A DNA stretch of 64,000 nt. Source: Planctomycetota bacterium. GTDB lineage: Bacteria > Planctomycetota > UBA1135. The DNA lies in contig JAJFFC010000015.1 of NCBI GenBank assembly GCA_021776795.1, positions 124,001-188,000 on the forward strand. The letters are read 5' to 3'. This document shows, in pieces, positions 52,649-61,320 of the stretch. Position 1 is the stretch's first letter. Each line of letters begins with the position of its first letter. A model generated the notes under the pieces. The model had not been told where the DNA came from. It saw only the letters and a program-made list of their open reading frames with translations, and did no database searches. Made by a program: the position numbers and the translations under genes.

Positions 52649-54357
52649 TTGTCGTCCCCCTTCTTGTTTCAGCTCTCTTCGGTCTGCAGCAATCCGCCAC
52701 TTTGGATTGGGTGGTGAAGGACACTCTTCTTCCCCTCCGTGGCCCAAGCGATGAAGTATTCCAATGGGGCGCGCGTCATCCATTTGGAGATTGGGATGGT
52801 GACGGAACAACCGACACCCTTCTTTCGGGGAGATGGGTTCCCCCTACCCTCTCAGGGAGAAGGCATGTCAACCACCTTAACCTAGAGTTTAATCCCCAGT
52901 CAGCCTTGGAAAGGTCATCATATGTCCTTCTGCATAATGGCGCCCATGATTGGGGCCTGATTAACTCCCCTCAAGGTCCACGCGCAATTGTAGAGGGCTT
53001 AGATCAACACGGCTCGCATCATTTTGTTCTCACCCTGCCTTCTTGGAACGTCATCGGTGAAATTGCCCTTCCGACGAATCTCCCCGGCGGAGTCCCGGAT
53101 CCAATATTTATGAACAGCCTGGCGCCATGTGGCGACACTGACTTAGATGGCTTCGAAGATTTCTTTTGGGCGCAGTCCCGAAGCTCTGGGCCGGGATATG
53201 CCTACTTTGGGGTATGTGACGGTTCGTCCCTAAGTGGTGCCGGTGAATGGACTCATGCAGAAGTTGGCTCTGCCATACCTGCAGTTTCCTGGGTGCCAGG
53301 AGCCATGCCCGACTTTAGCGGGGATGGCGTCTCTGATTTTCTTGTTGGCACTGTTCGCGTCCTCGGCCCAGGGGTTTCAGAACACTCTTGGTTCCTTTTG
53401 TCCGGTACAGATGGTTCCATTATCTGGAGGCAGGAAGGCAACGGCACCCTGGTAAATGGCCCAATGATTGGGCCAGATGTAACCGGCGATGGCATACCAG
53501 AAGCTGCGCTGTGGGAACAAGACTGCCTGCGGCTGATTTCTCCAGTAAATGGGGCCGAAATTTGGAAGACTCCCTGGGCCACCATTGAGCAAGCACTTTC
53601 TGCCGGTTGGATTCTGCAAGAAACGGCTATCGGGGAACAGACCTTCTCAAAAGGTTTGAAGGCATCGGATCCATCCACGATTATTCAACCGTTTATCCAA
53701 CTAGAACTAGCCTCCTTTGCCGTCTCCATGGACTTCGGCATTTTCTCCACCAGCGATGGAGCACTGCTTGGCGTCGCCAGTGCGCCGGCGGGCCTAGGAC
53801 CCTGGGATTCCAGTATCACACTAAATGGCAGTGTCTTGATGTCACAATCCCCGAGCCCTTATGGCGATTTCGACAACGACGGCTTTATGGAATACAGTGT
53901 GCTTGCAAGCGACAAGGCAAACTCTCCCGCCTGGGCTCTTGCCTCTGGATATTACTCCCAGCGCCTCGTCATCCTCGGGCAACGAACTCTGTTCACCGAG
54001 GAAACCCACGACGTTTTGACTCCCAGCCCCGTCACCTTCAATCTCATCTGCCCTTCCGGTCCTGGCAAAGATTTTGTGGTGCTACTTTCGACGGCCTTTT
54101 CCGAAAGGCATGGCCTGACCATCGGCCGCTGGAAGACTTACCTCGGCGCATCGAGTGCCTTGGACATGACCATTCGCAGCCGGGCACTTTCCGGTACGCT
54201 CGACGCGGAGGGTCAAGGCTTCACCTATGCCATGGTGCCGCCGAACCCAAACCTCATCGGCCAAACGCTGTATTCGCGCGGCCTGATTCTGAATTCTGCT
54301 GGCAGCGCCGACCCACTTTGGTCGATGACCTCTCTCGGCCAGACCTTGCTTCAGTAA
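52645..54357 (+). CDS. Secreted FG-GAP/VCBS-like protein
   Basis: A 570-residue protein with a short signal (MIVVPLLVSALFGLQQS). Repeats with calcium-type loops DWDGDGTTD, DTDLDGFED, DFSGDGVSD, DVTGDGIPE and DFDNDGFME indicate an FG-GAP/VCBS propeller. The C-terminus (residues about 480-570) is another beta domain. The ATG overlaps the upstream stop (ATGA), so the two proteins are made together and may act together at the surface. No substrate can be inferred. The DNA is AT-richer than most of the window. Confidence 0.75.
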   Translation: MIVVPLLVSALFGLQQSATLDWVVKDTLLPLRGPSDEVFQWGARHPFGDWDGDGTTDTLLSGRWVPPTLSGRRHVNHLNLEFNPQSALERSSYVLLHNGAHDWGLINSPQGPRAIVEGLDQHGSHHFVLTLPSWNVIGEIALPTNLPGGVPDPIFMNSLAPCGDTDLDGFEDFFWAQSRSSGPGYAYFGVCDGSSLSGAGEWTHAEVGSAIPAVSWVPGAMPDFSGDGVSDFLVGTVRVLGPGVSEHSWFLLSGTDGSIIWRQEGNGTLVNGPMIGPDVTGDGIPEAALWEQDCLRLISPVNGAEIWKTPWATIEQALSAGWILQETAIGEQTFSKGLKASDPSTIIQPFIQLELASFAVSMDFGIFSTSDGALLGVASAPAGLGPWDSSITLNGSVLMSQSPSPYGDFDNDGFMEYSVLASDKANSPAWALASGYYSQRLVILGQRTLFTEETHDVLTPSPVTFNLICPSGPGKDFVVLLSTAFSERHGLTIGRWKTYLGASSALDMTIRSRALSGTLDAEGQGFTYAMVPPNPNLIGQTLYSRGLILNSAGSADPLWSMTSLGQTLLQ

Positions 54358-54362
54358 CGCCG

Positions 54363-54377
54363 AGGACCAATCGTCCT
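54363..54377. terminator. Small hairpin between convergent genes
   Basis: AGGAC (54363-54367) pairs with GTCCT (54373-54377) around CAATC, between the ends of the FG-GAP gene and the phosphatase-like gene. It is short and has no T-run, so this is a weak call. Confidence 0.25.
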
Positions 54378-54967
54378 TATTGGCCGTCTGGCAGGGGCAC
54401 GGCAACCCGTGCTTGGTCGCGGACGCGGTCCTGCATCGACTGCGGGATTGGGCGGCAGCCTTCCTCGTTAGAGATGCGGGCGGCTTCCTCGGGTGGCAAG
54501 CCTTCGTCGAGGGCGCGGACTAAGGCCCACACCGCAGAGACGCGGCCACCGCTGGCACAGTGGAGGAGAACATGGCCATCTTGCTCGGCGATGACCTTGC
54601 GGATGGCGTCGGCCGTTTCGAGGGTGAAGTCACCGCCAGAGACCGGGAAGCTGTAATAGGCGATGCCGGCTTCGTGAGCGGCGGCAGCCTCTTCTGCCAC
54701 GCCACTCTCGGTGGGGTAGCGCAGGTTGATGATGGTGGTGTAGCCCTTCTCGGGGAGCTCGGCGACTTGGTCGGCCCCGATGTAGCCACCGCCGGCGACT
54801 TGGTCGGAGAGGATCGTGAAGTTCGGGATTTCCACCGCCTTCGCGGGGCCGCTGCCTTGGAATGCGCGCATGGGAGCGCTTGCACCGTCCTGGGAATAGT
54901 TGGCAGAGGGGCTGGAGCACGAGCCAAAGACCAGTGCAATGGCGAGCAGAGAAACGGAAGCGTTCAT
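54377..54967 (-). CDS. DUF442/BLH-like phosphatase lipoprotein
   Basis: A 196-residue protein. The signal ends in lipobox VFGSC. The domain from IPNFTILSDQVAGGGYIGADQVAELPEKGYTTIINLRYPTE to LLHCASGGRVSAVWAL matches the beta-lactamase-hydrolase-like phosphatase family. The catalytic Cys lies in HCASGGR, as in DUF442 proteins with their short CxSGxR loop. It would be an exported dual-specificity-type phosphatase of unknown substrate. ATG 54967 was chosen over 55006 because it starts at the signal peptide. Confidence 0.8.
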   Translation of the reverse strand: MNASVSLLAIALVFGSCSSPSANYSQDGASAPMRAFQGSGPAKAVEIPNFTILSDQVAGGGYIGADQVAELPEKGYTTIINLRYPTESGVAEEAAAAHEAGIAYYSFPVSGGDFTLETADAIRKVIAEQDGHVLLHCASGGRVSAVWALVRALDEGLPPEEAARISNEEGCRPIPQSMQDRVRDQARVAVPLPDGQ

Positions 54968-55030
54968 CAGATGGTTAGGTACAAGGATGGGCGAGGAGTT
55001 CCGCAATCTTTTTGCGGGTGGGTGGTCAGA

Positions 55031-55119
55031 ATATCAGCAGGAAGGGCCAGCCGGGGTTCGGGCCGCCGCAATCGAGGGTAAGGCCCGCACTCGCGGCAGA
55101 TGGTGTAGCCTGCTGATAT
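55031..55119. repeat. 11-bp perfect inverted repeat spanning the start of the saccharopine-dehydrogenase-like gene
   Basis: ATATCAGCAGG (55031-55041) and its exact reverse complement CCTGCTGATAT (55109-55119) are separated by 67 GC-rich bases. The right arm covers the first two bases of the ATG at 55118. The arms could fold an RNA stem over the start codon, or mark an operator or an invertible segment in this divergent intergenic region. Confidence 0.55.
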
Positions 55120-56251
55120 GAACTCCACGCGAGAGTTTGACCTTGTCCTTCAGGGTGCCACAGGATTCACTGGGCAACTGGCTGCCGAGGAATTGGCCCT
55201 GCGCGCGCCCAAAGGCTTTCGCTGGGCGGTCGCCGGGCGCGACAAGGTACGCACTTTGGCTTTGGCGCAGCGCTTTGGCGTCGATGCCGTGATTGCCGAT
55301 GCCATGGATCAAGCCGCCAATGATTCTCTGGCTTCGCGCACGCAAGTGGTGTTGACTTGCGCCGGTCCGTTCTCGCGTTACGGCAAACACTTGGCCGATG
55401 CTTGTGTGAAGTACAGCACGCATTACGCCGACATCAGCGGCGAGCTACCGTGGATCGATGGTTTGATTCGAAACCATCATCACACTTGTGTGGAGCGGGG
55501 CATCAGCATGATTCCCGCCTCCGGTTTCGATAGCGTGCCTTCGGATTTAGGCTTCTGGGAATTGCGCCAGCATGTCGGCGCCGAGATTCCCATTCGCGGC
55601 TTCTTCACCATTCGCGGTGGCTTCAATGGCGGTACTTTGCATTCCGGCATTGCCCTTGCCGAGGATCTTGGTGCAGAGGCCTTGCCGCGAGCGACCCAAT
55701 TGGCGCAATGCTTTGCGGTGCCGAGCTTGGGCAAATGGGCGACACCATTCTTAATGGCTCCGGTAAACGAAGACACTGTCGCGCGCAGTGAAGCTTGGCG
55801 CGTTGCGCAGGAAGACGCCGACGCCCGCCATCAACCCTATCTGGAATACATGTTGGTGCGCGGCCGCATGCGCGCCAAGGGAGTGCGTTTTGCCTTAAGA
55901 ACTATGGAACGCATGTTCGCGAGTCGCTTTGGTCGTTCCATGCTGCAACGTTTCGGCCCCAAGCCAGGTCAAGGCCCGAGTGAAGAAGACATCCGCAATG
56001 GCTTTGCGCGTTTGGATTTATTAGCCGGCCCACTCGATGCTCCCGTCGCCCAACGAAGCTGGAACTGGGAAGGCGATCCCAGCAATCGCATTACGGTGCA
56101 TTGCTTGGTGCAAACCGGACTCGCTCTTGCTTCCAGTGAAGCCAAAACAGCTGGAGTGGTGACTCCTTCAGTTGGCTTGGGCGACGCCCTGTGGCAACGC
56201 CTTCTGCAAAGTGGGGCGGTTGGCGCACATCACAAAAACAATGGCAAATAG
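55118..56251 (+). CDS. Saccharopine dehydrogenase-like / trans-acting enoyl reductase family oxidoreductase
   Basis: A 377-residue Rossmann-fold protein. LVLQGATGFTGQLAAEEL is the nucleotide-binding motif at residues about 10-27. TCAGPFSRYGKHLADACVKYSTHYADISGELPWI and ASGFDSVPSDLGFW are signatures of the saccharopine-dehydrogenase-like oxidoreductases, which include the mycobacterial phenolphthiocerol trans-acting enoyl reductase. The substrate here is unknown. It is divergent from the phosphatase-like lipoprotein. Confidence 0.87.
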   Translation: MNSTREFDLVLQGATGFTGQLAAEELALRAPKGFRWAVAGRDKVRTLALAQRFGVDAVIADAMDQAANDSLASRTQVVLTCAGPFSRYGKHLADACVKYSTHYADISGELPWIDGLIRNHHHTCVERGISMIPASGFDSVPSDLGFWELRQHVGAEIPIRGFFTIRGGFNGGTLHSGIALAEDLGAEALPRATQLAQCFAVPSLGKWATPFLMAPVNEDTVARSEAWRVAQEDADARHQPYLEYMLVRGRMRAKGVRFALRTMERMFASRFGRSMLQRFGPKPGQGPSEEDIRNGFARLDLLAGPLDAPVAQRSWNWEGDPSNRITVHCLVQTGLALASSEAKTAGVVTPSVGLGDALWQRLLQSGAVGAHHKNNGK

Positions 56252-56311
56252 GTGGCCGTTAGCCTGTAGTGCCTTGCTATTTATAGGATTTGATCAGGCC
56301 CGGCGGCCTTC

Positions 56312-57367
56312 TTAGAACCAAACAATTACGCGATTGGTGGTCTCGCAGGTGGATAAATCTACGGCTTGGATGCCCACATTTTGCTTGGCACCTGCCGGAA
56401 GGAAAAACGGTCCGAGGGCAGCACGGCCTTGAGCATCGGCAGTCACGATTTGTGCCAGCCGTAGAATTGGGGCAAGGTTGATTTCAGTGCCCGCACAAGG
56501 GAAGCCCGCAGGAATCACGGTTGGGCTGTTTGGTCCCTCCGACCAGACGAAAGCCACGCTTCCGCCAGGCGTTAGTCCGGTGGCTTTGATTCCTGCATTT
56601 CCACCGGTTTGACCAGCGAGCCATAGGGATTTTGGTGGCGTAGGCCCTTCGATGAATACAGCTTCAGCCCAAAGTCCGCTCTGAGAGGGTATGTTCACCA
56701 AACTGCAAGTCCCGGTATCCTTGTCAATCATCCATAGCACGCCATCAAGATAGTAAATCGTGCCAGCGTCGTTGATGCACAGGGAGATCGTGGACCCAAA
56801 GGGCCCGCGAAACTGGGGATTTACATCTGTGGCAATGCCGGTGATGGGGTCTATCTTGTGGAGCCCGTTGTATTGATTAAAGGTCCAGAATGAGCCATCA
56901 AAATAATCCATCGCAAGGCTGTTTCGAATGCCCGTATCGCCGACTAAGGTTGCCGCGCCAGTCTGGAGATCGATCTGATAGAAATCCATTGGCGAGCCAC
57001 TAGCTGGCGCCGTACGGTCATTGAGTGCAAACAACTGATTGTTGTCATCGAAGGCCAGGGCGCTAATGCCAAAGAGCGGTGTTTGCGAGACGAAAGTCGC
57101 CTGCCCAGTATTGGGGTTTAGCTCATAGATTTCGAAAGCGCTGAAATAGCGACCATAGCTCGCAAAGACTCTACCTTGGTTATCAATGGCCATATCGCTC
57201 CAAAAGTGAGGCGAGAGGCCAGGATTCCCAATGAAGTTGGGCTCCCCGGTGTTGATGTCGAGGGAATACATATCTCCGCCAATGTCTAGGGTCAGGATTT
57301 CTTGTGCTGGTGCCAGGGGCGTCCCTGCGGAGAGGGCGACCAGAATCAATGGAAAAAATTTAGTCAA
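56312..57367 (-). CDS. Secreted beta-propeller protein with C-terminal anchoring-type domain
   Basis: A 351-residue protein. The signal MTKFFPLILVALSAGTPLAPAQ is followed by propeller-like repeats (GDMYSLDINTGEPNFIG; FEIYELNPNTGQATFVSQ; MDFYQIDLQTGAATLVG; NGLHKIDPITGIATDV; YYLDGVLWMIDKDTGTCSLV). The C-terminal roughly 90 residues, with ATGLTPGGSVAFVWSEG, AGFPCAGTEINLAPI and VGIQAVDLSTCETTNRVIV, resemble a domain I associate with Planctomycete surface proteins, supporting the phylum inference. Function is unknown. Confidence 0.75.
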   Translation of the reverse strand: MTKFFPLILVALSAGTPLAPAQEILTLDIGGDMYSLDINTGEPNFIGNPGLSPHFWSDMAIDNQGRVFASYGRYFSAFEIYELNPNTGQATFVSQTPLFGISALAFDDNNQLFALNDRTAPASGSPMDFYQIDLQTGAATLVGDTGIRNSLAMDYFDGSFWTFNQYNGLHKIDPITGIATDVNPQFRGPFGSTISLCINDAGTIYYLDGVLWMIDKDTGTCSLVNIPSQSGLWAEAVFIEGPTPPKSLWLAGQTGGNAGIKATGLTPGGSVAFVWSEGPNSPTVIPAGFPCAGTEINLAPILRLAQIVTADAQGRAALGPFFLPAGAKQNVGIQAVDLSTCETTNRVIVWF

Positions 57368-57413
57368 AGCACCTCCGCAGATAAATGGAAATTGTCGCCA
57401 TTGGCCAAGTCTA

Positions 57414-57434
57414 CTCCCAAATTAGGATTGGGGG
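57414..57434. other. Hairpin upstream of the propeller gene
   Basis: CTCCCAA (57414-57420) pairs with TTGGGGG (57428-57434), including one G-U pair, around a 7-base loop, in the 178-base gap before the propeller gene and after plsC. Both flanking genes lie on the minus strand, so it may be the plsC terminator or a leader element. Confidence 0.3.
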
Positions 57435-57545
57435 TTAGAATTGACCGGGAAGGCGCGCCAATACTTTCAGCTTCTCCCGGAACAACCCTTATCGACTCAC
57501 CCTCCGTTGCGTTCGTGCGCTTGGACTTCGACGCGGGGCTTTGAT

Positions 57546-58301
57546 TCACTCGTCCTTGGGGCGAATCTGAGTAAACAACTCCTCCACCTTAGCCTGAGTG
57601 GCAAAAGCGAGCTCCTTGCGCTCAAGGCCAGGCGGAATCGGTTCTCCAAAGGCGAGCACCGCATCTTGGCGAGGTTTGCATAAGAGCCGGAACATGTGCA
57701 GCGCGAAGGGAGTGTCATCGGACCATGCAGCGGATTCATTTGGGTAACGAATCACGACAGGGTAGGTCGGGATGGCAAGGTCAGCCGGTACGGAAAACAG
57801 CGAGCGCTTAAACGGAAGAATGGCTTTGCCGTCGCCGCAGGTTCCTTCCGGGAATAGCGTGACGGTCACTCCAGCCTGCAGGTAGTTCTGCATCATGGCG
57901 GCAACGCCCGCAGTTTTATCACGGTCACTGCGGTCGACAAAGACGGTGCCAATCATCCACGCCAGTTGGCCGATGAGCGGCCAACGCAGAATCTCTTTCT
58001 TCGCAATCAAGCTGGTCGGGTAATACCCCGTCAATACCAAGATGTCGAAATGCGACACGTGATTGCAGATGGCGAAACTCCCTGATGGCGGGGGAGTGCC
58101 GATGACGCGTACGCGAATGCCAAGCAGGCGTCGCGTCAGCCAACTCCATAAAAACACGCCGCGTTGCCCAAGGTATGCCGTGAGATGAGGCACTCCGCAG
58201 GACACAATCAGAATCAAGATTGCCAGTGGCAGCCCTAGAACGGCCATCGCCATCGCCAACAGGATGCGAAACACACCCAAGGCGATGGCGAAGAAACGCA
58301 T
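57546..58301 (-). CDS. plsC: 1-acyl-sn-glycerol-3-phosphate acyltransferase (PlsC family)
   Basis: A 251-residue membrane enzyme. The acyltransferase motif I is NHVSHFDIL (HX4D catalytic pair) and motif III is FPEGTCGDGKAILPFKRSLF, with an N-terminal hydrophobic region (ILLAMAMAVLGLPLAILILIV). It acylates lysophosphatidate to phosphatidate in phospholipid synthesis. It lies 7 bases after pntB on the same strand. Confidence 0.9.
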   Translation of the reverse strand: MRFFAIALGVFRILLAMAMAVLGLPLAILILIVSCGVPHLTAYLGQRGVFLWSWLTRRLLGIRVRVIGTPPPSGSFAICNHVSHFDILVLTGYYPTSLIAKKEILRWPLIGQLAWMIGTVFVDRSDRDKTAGVAAMMQNYLQAGVTVTLFPEGTCGDGKAILPFKRSLFSVPADLAIPTYPVVIRYPNESAAWSDDTPFALHMFRLLCKPRQDAVLAFGEPIPPGLERKELAFATQAKVEELFTQIRPKDE

Positions 58302-58308
58302 GCTGCGC

Positions 58309-59757
58309 TTAAGACTCCTTCAGCTCGGTGACGACGTCTTGCAGGAAGGCCTTGCCGTCGCCGAAGCACATGTAGGTGTTGTCGCGTTCGAACAGCGGGT
58401 TCTTGATGCCGGCGTAACCGGGCGACAAGGAGCGCTTGATCATGAGCACGGTGCCGGATTCATGCGCATTGAGAATCGGCATGCCGGCAATCGGGCTTTG
58501 CGGGTTCTCGATGGCTTCGGGGTTGACCACGTCGTTGGCGCCGACGATGACGGTGACATCGGTGGTCTTGAAGTCGCCGTTGATGCGCTCCAGTTCCCAC
58601 AGTTGTTCGTAAGGCACATCACTCTCCGCCAGCAACACATTCATGTGACCAGGCATGCGCCCCGCAACTGGGTGAATCGCGTAGCGCACTTCGCAGCCGC
58701 GGCGCTCGAGTTCTTCGCCGAGCTCCTTGACCACGTGTTGTGCTTGCGCCACCGCCATGCCGTAACCCGGAATAATGATGACCGAAGTTGCCGACTCCAA
58801 AATCATGGCCGACTCTTCGGGGCCTGCCGACTTCACCGAAGTGTATTCATCGGCACCGCCTCCACCAGCGGCAGGGGCGTCGCCACCGAATCCGCCTACG
58901 AGCACGTTGCCGAGCGATCGGTTCATCGCTTTGCACATTACCGTTGTGAGAATCAGACCAGCAGCACCAACCAGGGCACCAGCCACAATCAACAAGGAGT
59001 TGCCGATTACGAAGCCTGCCATCGATGCGGCTAGCCCCGAGTAGGAGTTCAGCAGCGAAACGACTACTGGCATATCAGCGCCACCGATGGGCAGTACCGA
59101 GATGATGCCGAACAGGCCAGCGCCGAGGGCCAGCAAGCCGACCATCAGGACTGCGGTATTCCCTTCGCAGTAGAGGGTGCCGTAGACACCGGCGGCGATA
59201 CCGCCGATCAGCAACACCGAAGTGAGCAAGTGTCGCGCTGGCAGGATGACAGGATTGCCGGAGATCTTGCCGGACAGTTTTCCCATCGCGACCAGCGAAC
59301 CGGTGAAGGTGACGGTACCAATCAGTACCGACAACACAATCGCGATTGCCCAAACACCGCCACCAAGGACGACGTCGCCAGCGGCATCCGCAGGGGAGCC
59401 GATGGTGGCGCTGCCGAAGCGGCCCCAGAACTCAGTGACCGCGACGAAGGTCGAAGCCAAACCACCGAAGCCGTTGAATAGCGCGACGAGTTCCGGCATG
59501 CCAGTCATCTCGACTCGCTTCGCCATCACACCGCCGACCGCGCCACCAAGCAGCAGACCAGCAATCACGGTAGTCCAATCAAGGTCAATGCCACCTTCGG
59601 GCCGGACCAAGGTCACCACGATGGCGAGCAACATACCAACGGCTGCCAGCTGGTTACCCGAGCGCGCGGTGCGCACCTTCGACAAGCGCTTGATGCCGAG
59701 GATGAAGAGGAACGTTGCTACAAGGTAGAGCAGTCCAGCAGGAGTGAAGCCCTCCAC
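58309..59757 (-). CDS. pntB: NAD(P) transhydrogenase subunit beta
   Basis: A 482-residue protein with about nine membrane helices (residues 1-265) and a C-terminal NADP-binding domain (SATSVIIIPGYGMAVAQAQHVVKELGEEL; HPVAGRMPGHMNVLLAESDVPYEQL; VIVGANDVVNPEA; KRSLSPGYAGIKNPLF). It couples proton flow to hydride transfer between NADH and NADP+. The start is GTG 59757, directly after the pntA2 stop. It pairs with the two preceding subunit genes. Confidence 0.95.
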   Translation of the reverse strand: MEGFTPAGLLYLVATFLFILGIKRLSKVRTARSGNQLAAVGMLLAIVVTLVRPEGGIDLDWTTVIAGLLLGGAVGGVMAKRVEMTGMPELVALFNGFGGLASTFVAVTEFWGRFGSATIGSPADAAGDVVLGGGVWAIAIVLSVLIGTVTFTGSLVAMGKLSGKISGNPVILPARHLLTSVLLIGGIAAGVYGTLYCEGNTAVLMVGLLALGAGLFGIISVLPIGGADMPVVVSLLNSYSGLAASMAGFVIGNSLLIVAGALVGAAGLILTTVMCKAMNRSLGNVLVGGFGGDAPAAGGGGADEYTSVKSAGPEESAMILESATSVIIIPGYGMAVAQAQHVVKELGEELERRGCEVRYAIHPVAGRMPGHMNVLLAESDVPYEQLWELERINGDFKTTDVTVIVGANDVVNPEAIENPQSPIAGMPILNAHESGTVLMIKRSLSPGYAGIKNPLFERDNTYMCFGDGKAFLQDVVTELKES

Positions 59758-60060
59758 TTATTTGCCCTCCTTCTTTTTCTTCTTGCTGCTGAACATAGCA
59801 AGCATGCGGTCGGTGACCATGAAGCCACCAACCACGTTGATGGTGGCGAGTGCGATGGCAATCACTCCCAATATGCGGGAGGTGGTTGGATCGTCGATTG
59901 CGAACTGCGCGCACATCAAGGCGCCCACAATCGTGATGCCTGAAATGGCGTTGGCGCCGGACATCAGGGGGGTGTGCAGCGTCGGCGGCACCTTCGAAAT
60001 CAGTTCATTGCCGACCGCAATGGCCAGCATGAACACGAAAAGCATCAGGAGGAAAATCAT
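59758..60060 (-). CDS. NAD(P) transhydrogenase subunit alpha, membrane part
   Basis: A 100-residue protein with about three membrane helices (LMLFVFMLAIAVGNELI; PLMSGANAISGITIVGALM; ILGVIAIALATINVVGGFMVTDRML). It corresponds to the C-terminal membrane domain of PntA, separate here, as in species with split alpha subunits. The ATG 60060 overlaps the pntA1 stop (ATGA). Its C-terminus is a lysine-rich SSKKKKKEGK tail. Confidence 0.93.
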   Translation of the reverse strand: MIFLLMLFVFMLAIAVGNELISKVPPTLHTPLMSGANAISGITIVGALMCAQFAIDDPTTSRILGVIAIALATINVVGGFMVTDRMLAMFSSKKKKKEGK

Positions 60061-61220
60061 GATTCGTTCGTGGTGGTTCCGAGTGCGGTGGCGGTGCCTT
60101 CGTGGCGCACCTTGCCATGATGAATGGCCATGGCGCCGGCGATGATTTCATCTTCGAAATCAAGCTTGATCGCGAGTTCGTCGTTCTCTTTGGTGGGCAC
60201 CAAGTGGTCGACCACATGCTGCACGTTACGGGCGTAAAGCTCCGAAGCGTGTACCGGCACAGTGGCGGGCAGGTTGGGCGTGCCAATGATGTGCACGCCG
60301 TGGCTCACGGCGGTGACGCCTACTTCGCTGCCCTCAACGTTGCCGCCCTGTTCGACAGCAAGGTCGACGATGACCGAACCGGCGCGCATGCCAGCGATCA
60401 TGACATCGGGCACCAACACTGGCGCGCGTTTGCCGGGAACTTGTGCCGTGGTAATGACGACATCGGCAGCGGCGACACTCGAGGAAACGGCTTCGGCTTG
60501 GCGGCGCTTGTAATCGTCGGAAGCCTCTTTGGCGTAGACACTGGCTTCTTCGGCGCCTTCATCTGGGGCGACCTCAATGAACTTGCCGCCGAGGGATTCG
60601 ACTTGCTCTTTCACCTCGGGGCGGATGTCGGTGGCTTCGACGATGGCGCCGAGGCGCTTGGCGGTGGCAATCGCTTGCAAGCCGGCCACACCCACGCCAA
60701 AGATGACCACGCGTGCGGGCTTTACGGTTCCGGCGGCAGTCATGAGTAAGGGGAAGTAACGCCCCAGTGCAGAAGCTGCAAGCAACACTGCTTTGTAGCC
60801 AGCGATGTTGGCCTGCGAAGACAGTGCGTCCATCTTTTGCGCCAAAGTGGTGCGTGGCACCAACTCCATGGCGAAGAAACTGGCCTTGGCTTTGGCGGCA
60901 GCGGCGGCGCCATCGGGATCTTGTGCAGCTTGCATGAAGCTAATCAAGATCGAGCCTTGCTTGAGTTGGCTTGCTTCCTCGGCAGTGGGGCGCGCCACCT
61001 TCAGCACCAAATCGGCGCGGGCGCATCCAGCAGCAAAGTCGGGGACGACCTCGGCACCGGCTTCCTGCAGTGTGGCATCGGCGCAATAAGCGGCTTCGCC
61101 GGCACCGGCCTGGACAAGGACAGAAAAGCCACGCTTGGTATAGCGGGCAATGGTTTCAGGAGTCGCGGCGACACGGCTTTCGCCTTCTCGACTCTCTTTG
61201 GCGACGAAGATCGTGGTCAT
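60057..61220 (-). CDS. pntA: NAD(P) transhydrogenase subunit alpha, NAD-binding part
   Basis: A 387-residue soluble subunit. It resembles alanine dehydrogenase: ESREGESRVAATPETIARYTKRGFSVLVQAGAGEAA, the NAD-binding VVIFGVGVAGLQAIATAKRLGAIVEATDIRP, and AVEQGGNVEGSE. It binds NAD(H) at the membrane and works with the two following subunits. It is separated by a 100-base gap from the divergent methyltransferase gene. Confidence 0.94.
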   Translation of the reverse strand: MTTIFVAKESREGESRVAATPETIARYTKRGFSVLVQAGAGEAAYCADATLQEAGAEVVPDFAAGCARADLVLKVARPTAEEASQLKQGSILISFMQAAQDPDGAAAAAKAKASFFAMELVPRTTLAQKMDALSSQANIAGYKAVLLAASALGRYFPLLMTAAGTVKPARVVIFGVGVAGLQAIATAKRLGAIVEATDIRPEVKEQVESLGGKFIEVAPDEGAEEASVYAKEASDDYKRRQAEAVSSSVAAADVVITTAQVPGKRAPVLVPDVMIAGMRAGSVIVDLAVEQGGNVEGSEVGVTAVSHGVHIIGTPNLPATVPVHASELYARNVQHVVDHLVPTKENDELAIKLDFEDEIIAGAMAIHHGKVRHEGTATALGTTTNES

Positions 61221-61320
61221 GGGCAGAGGTCATTAGGATTCGACCGAAGAAGAAGCCTAGCGATGCCCCCCGGGACAGCGCGAGAAATCTCGACCTTTCC
61301 GTCGGGTATATACTCTGGCG

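Noticed and set aside
55031-55119. Possible tRNA, because of the long stem, the internal GGTTCG and a size near 90 bases
   Set aside because: The arms are 11 bp with no G-start acceptor pattern, no anticodon arm can be placed, and the right arm overlaps a start codon.
58264-59034. 256-residue open frame on the plus strand
   Set aside because: Antisense to pntB; GC-rich third-position bias produces such mirror frames throughout the window.
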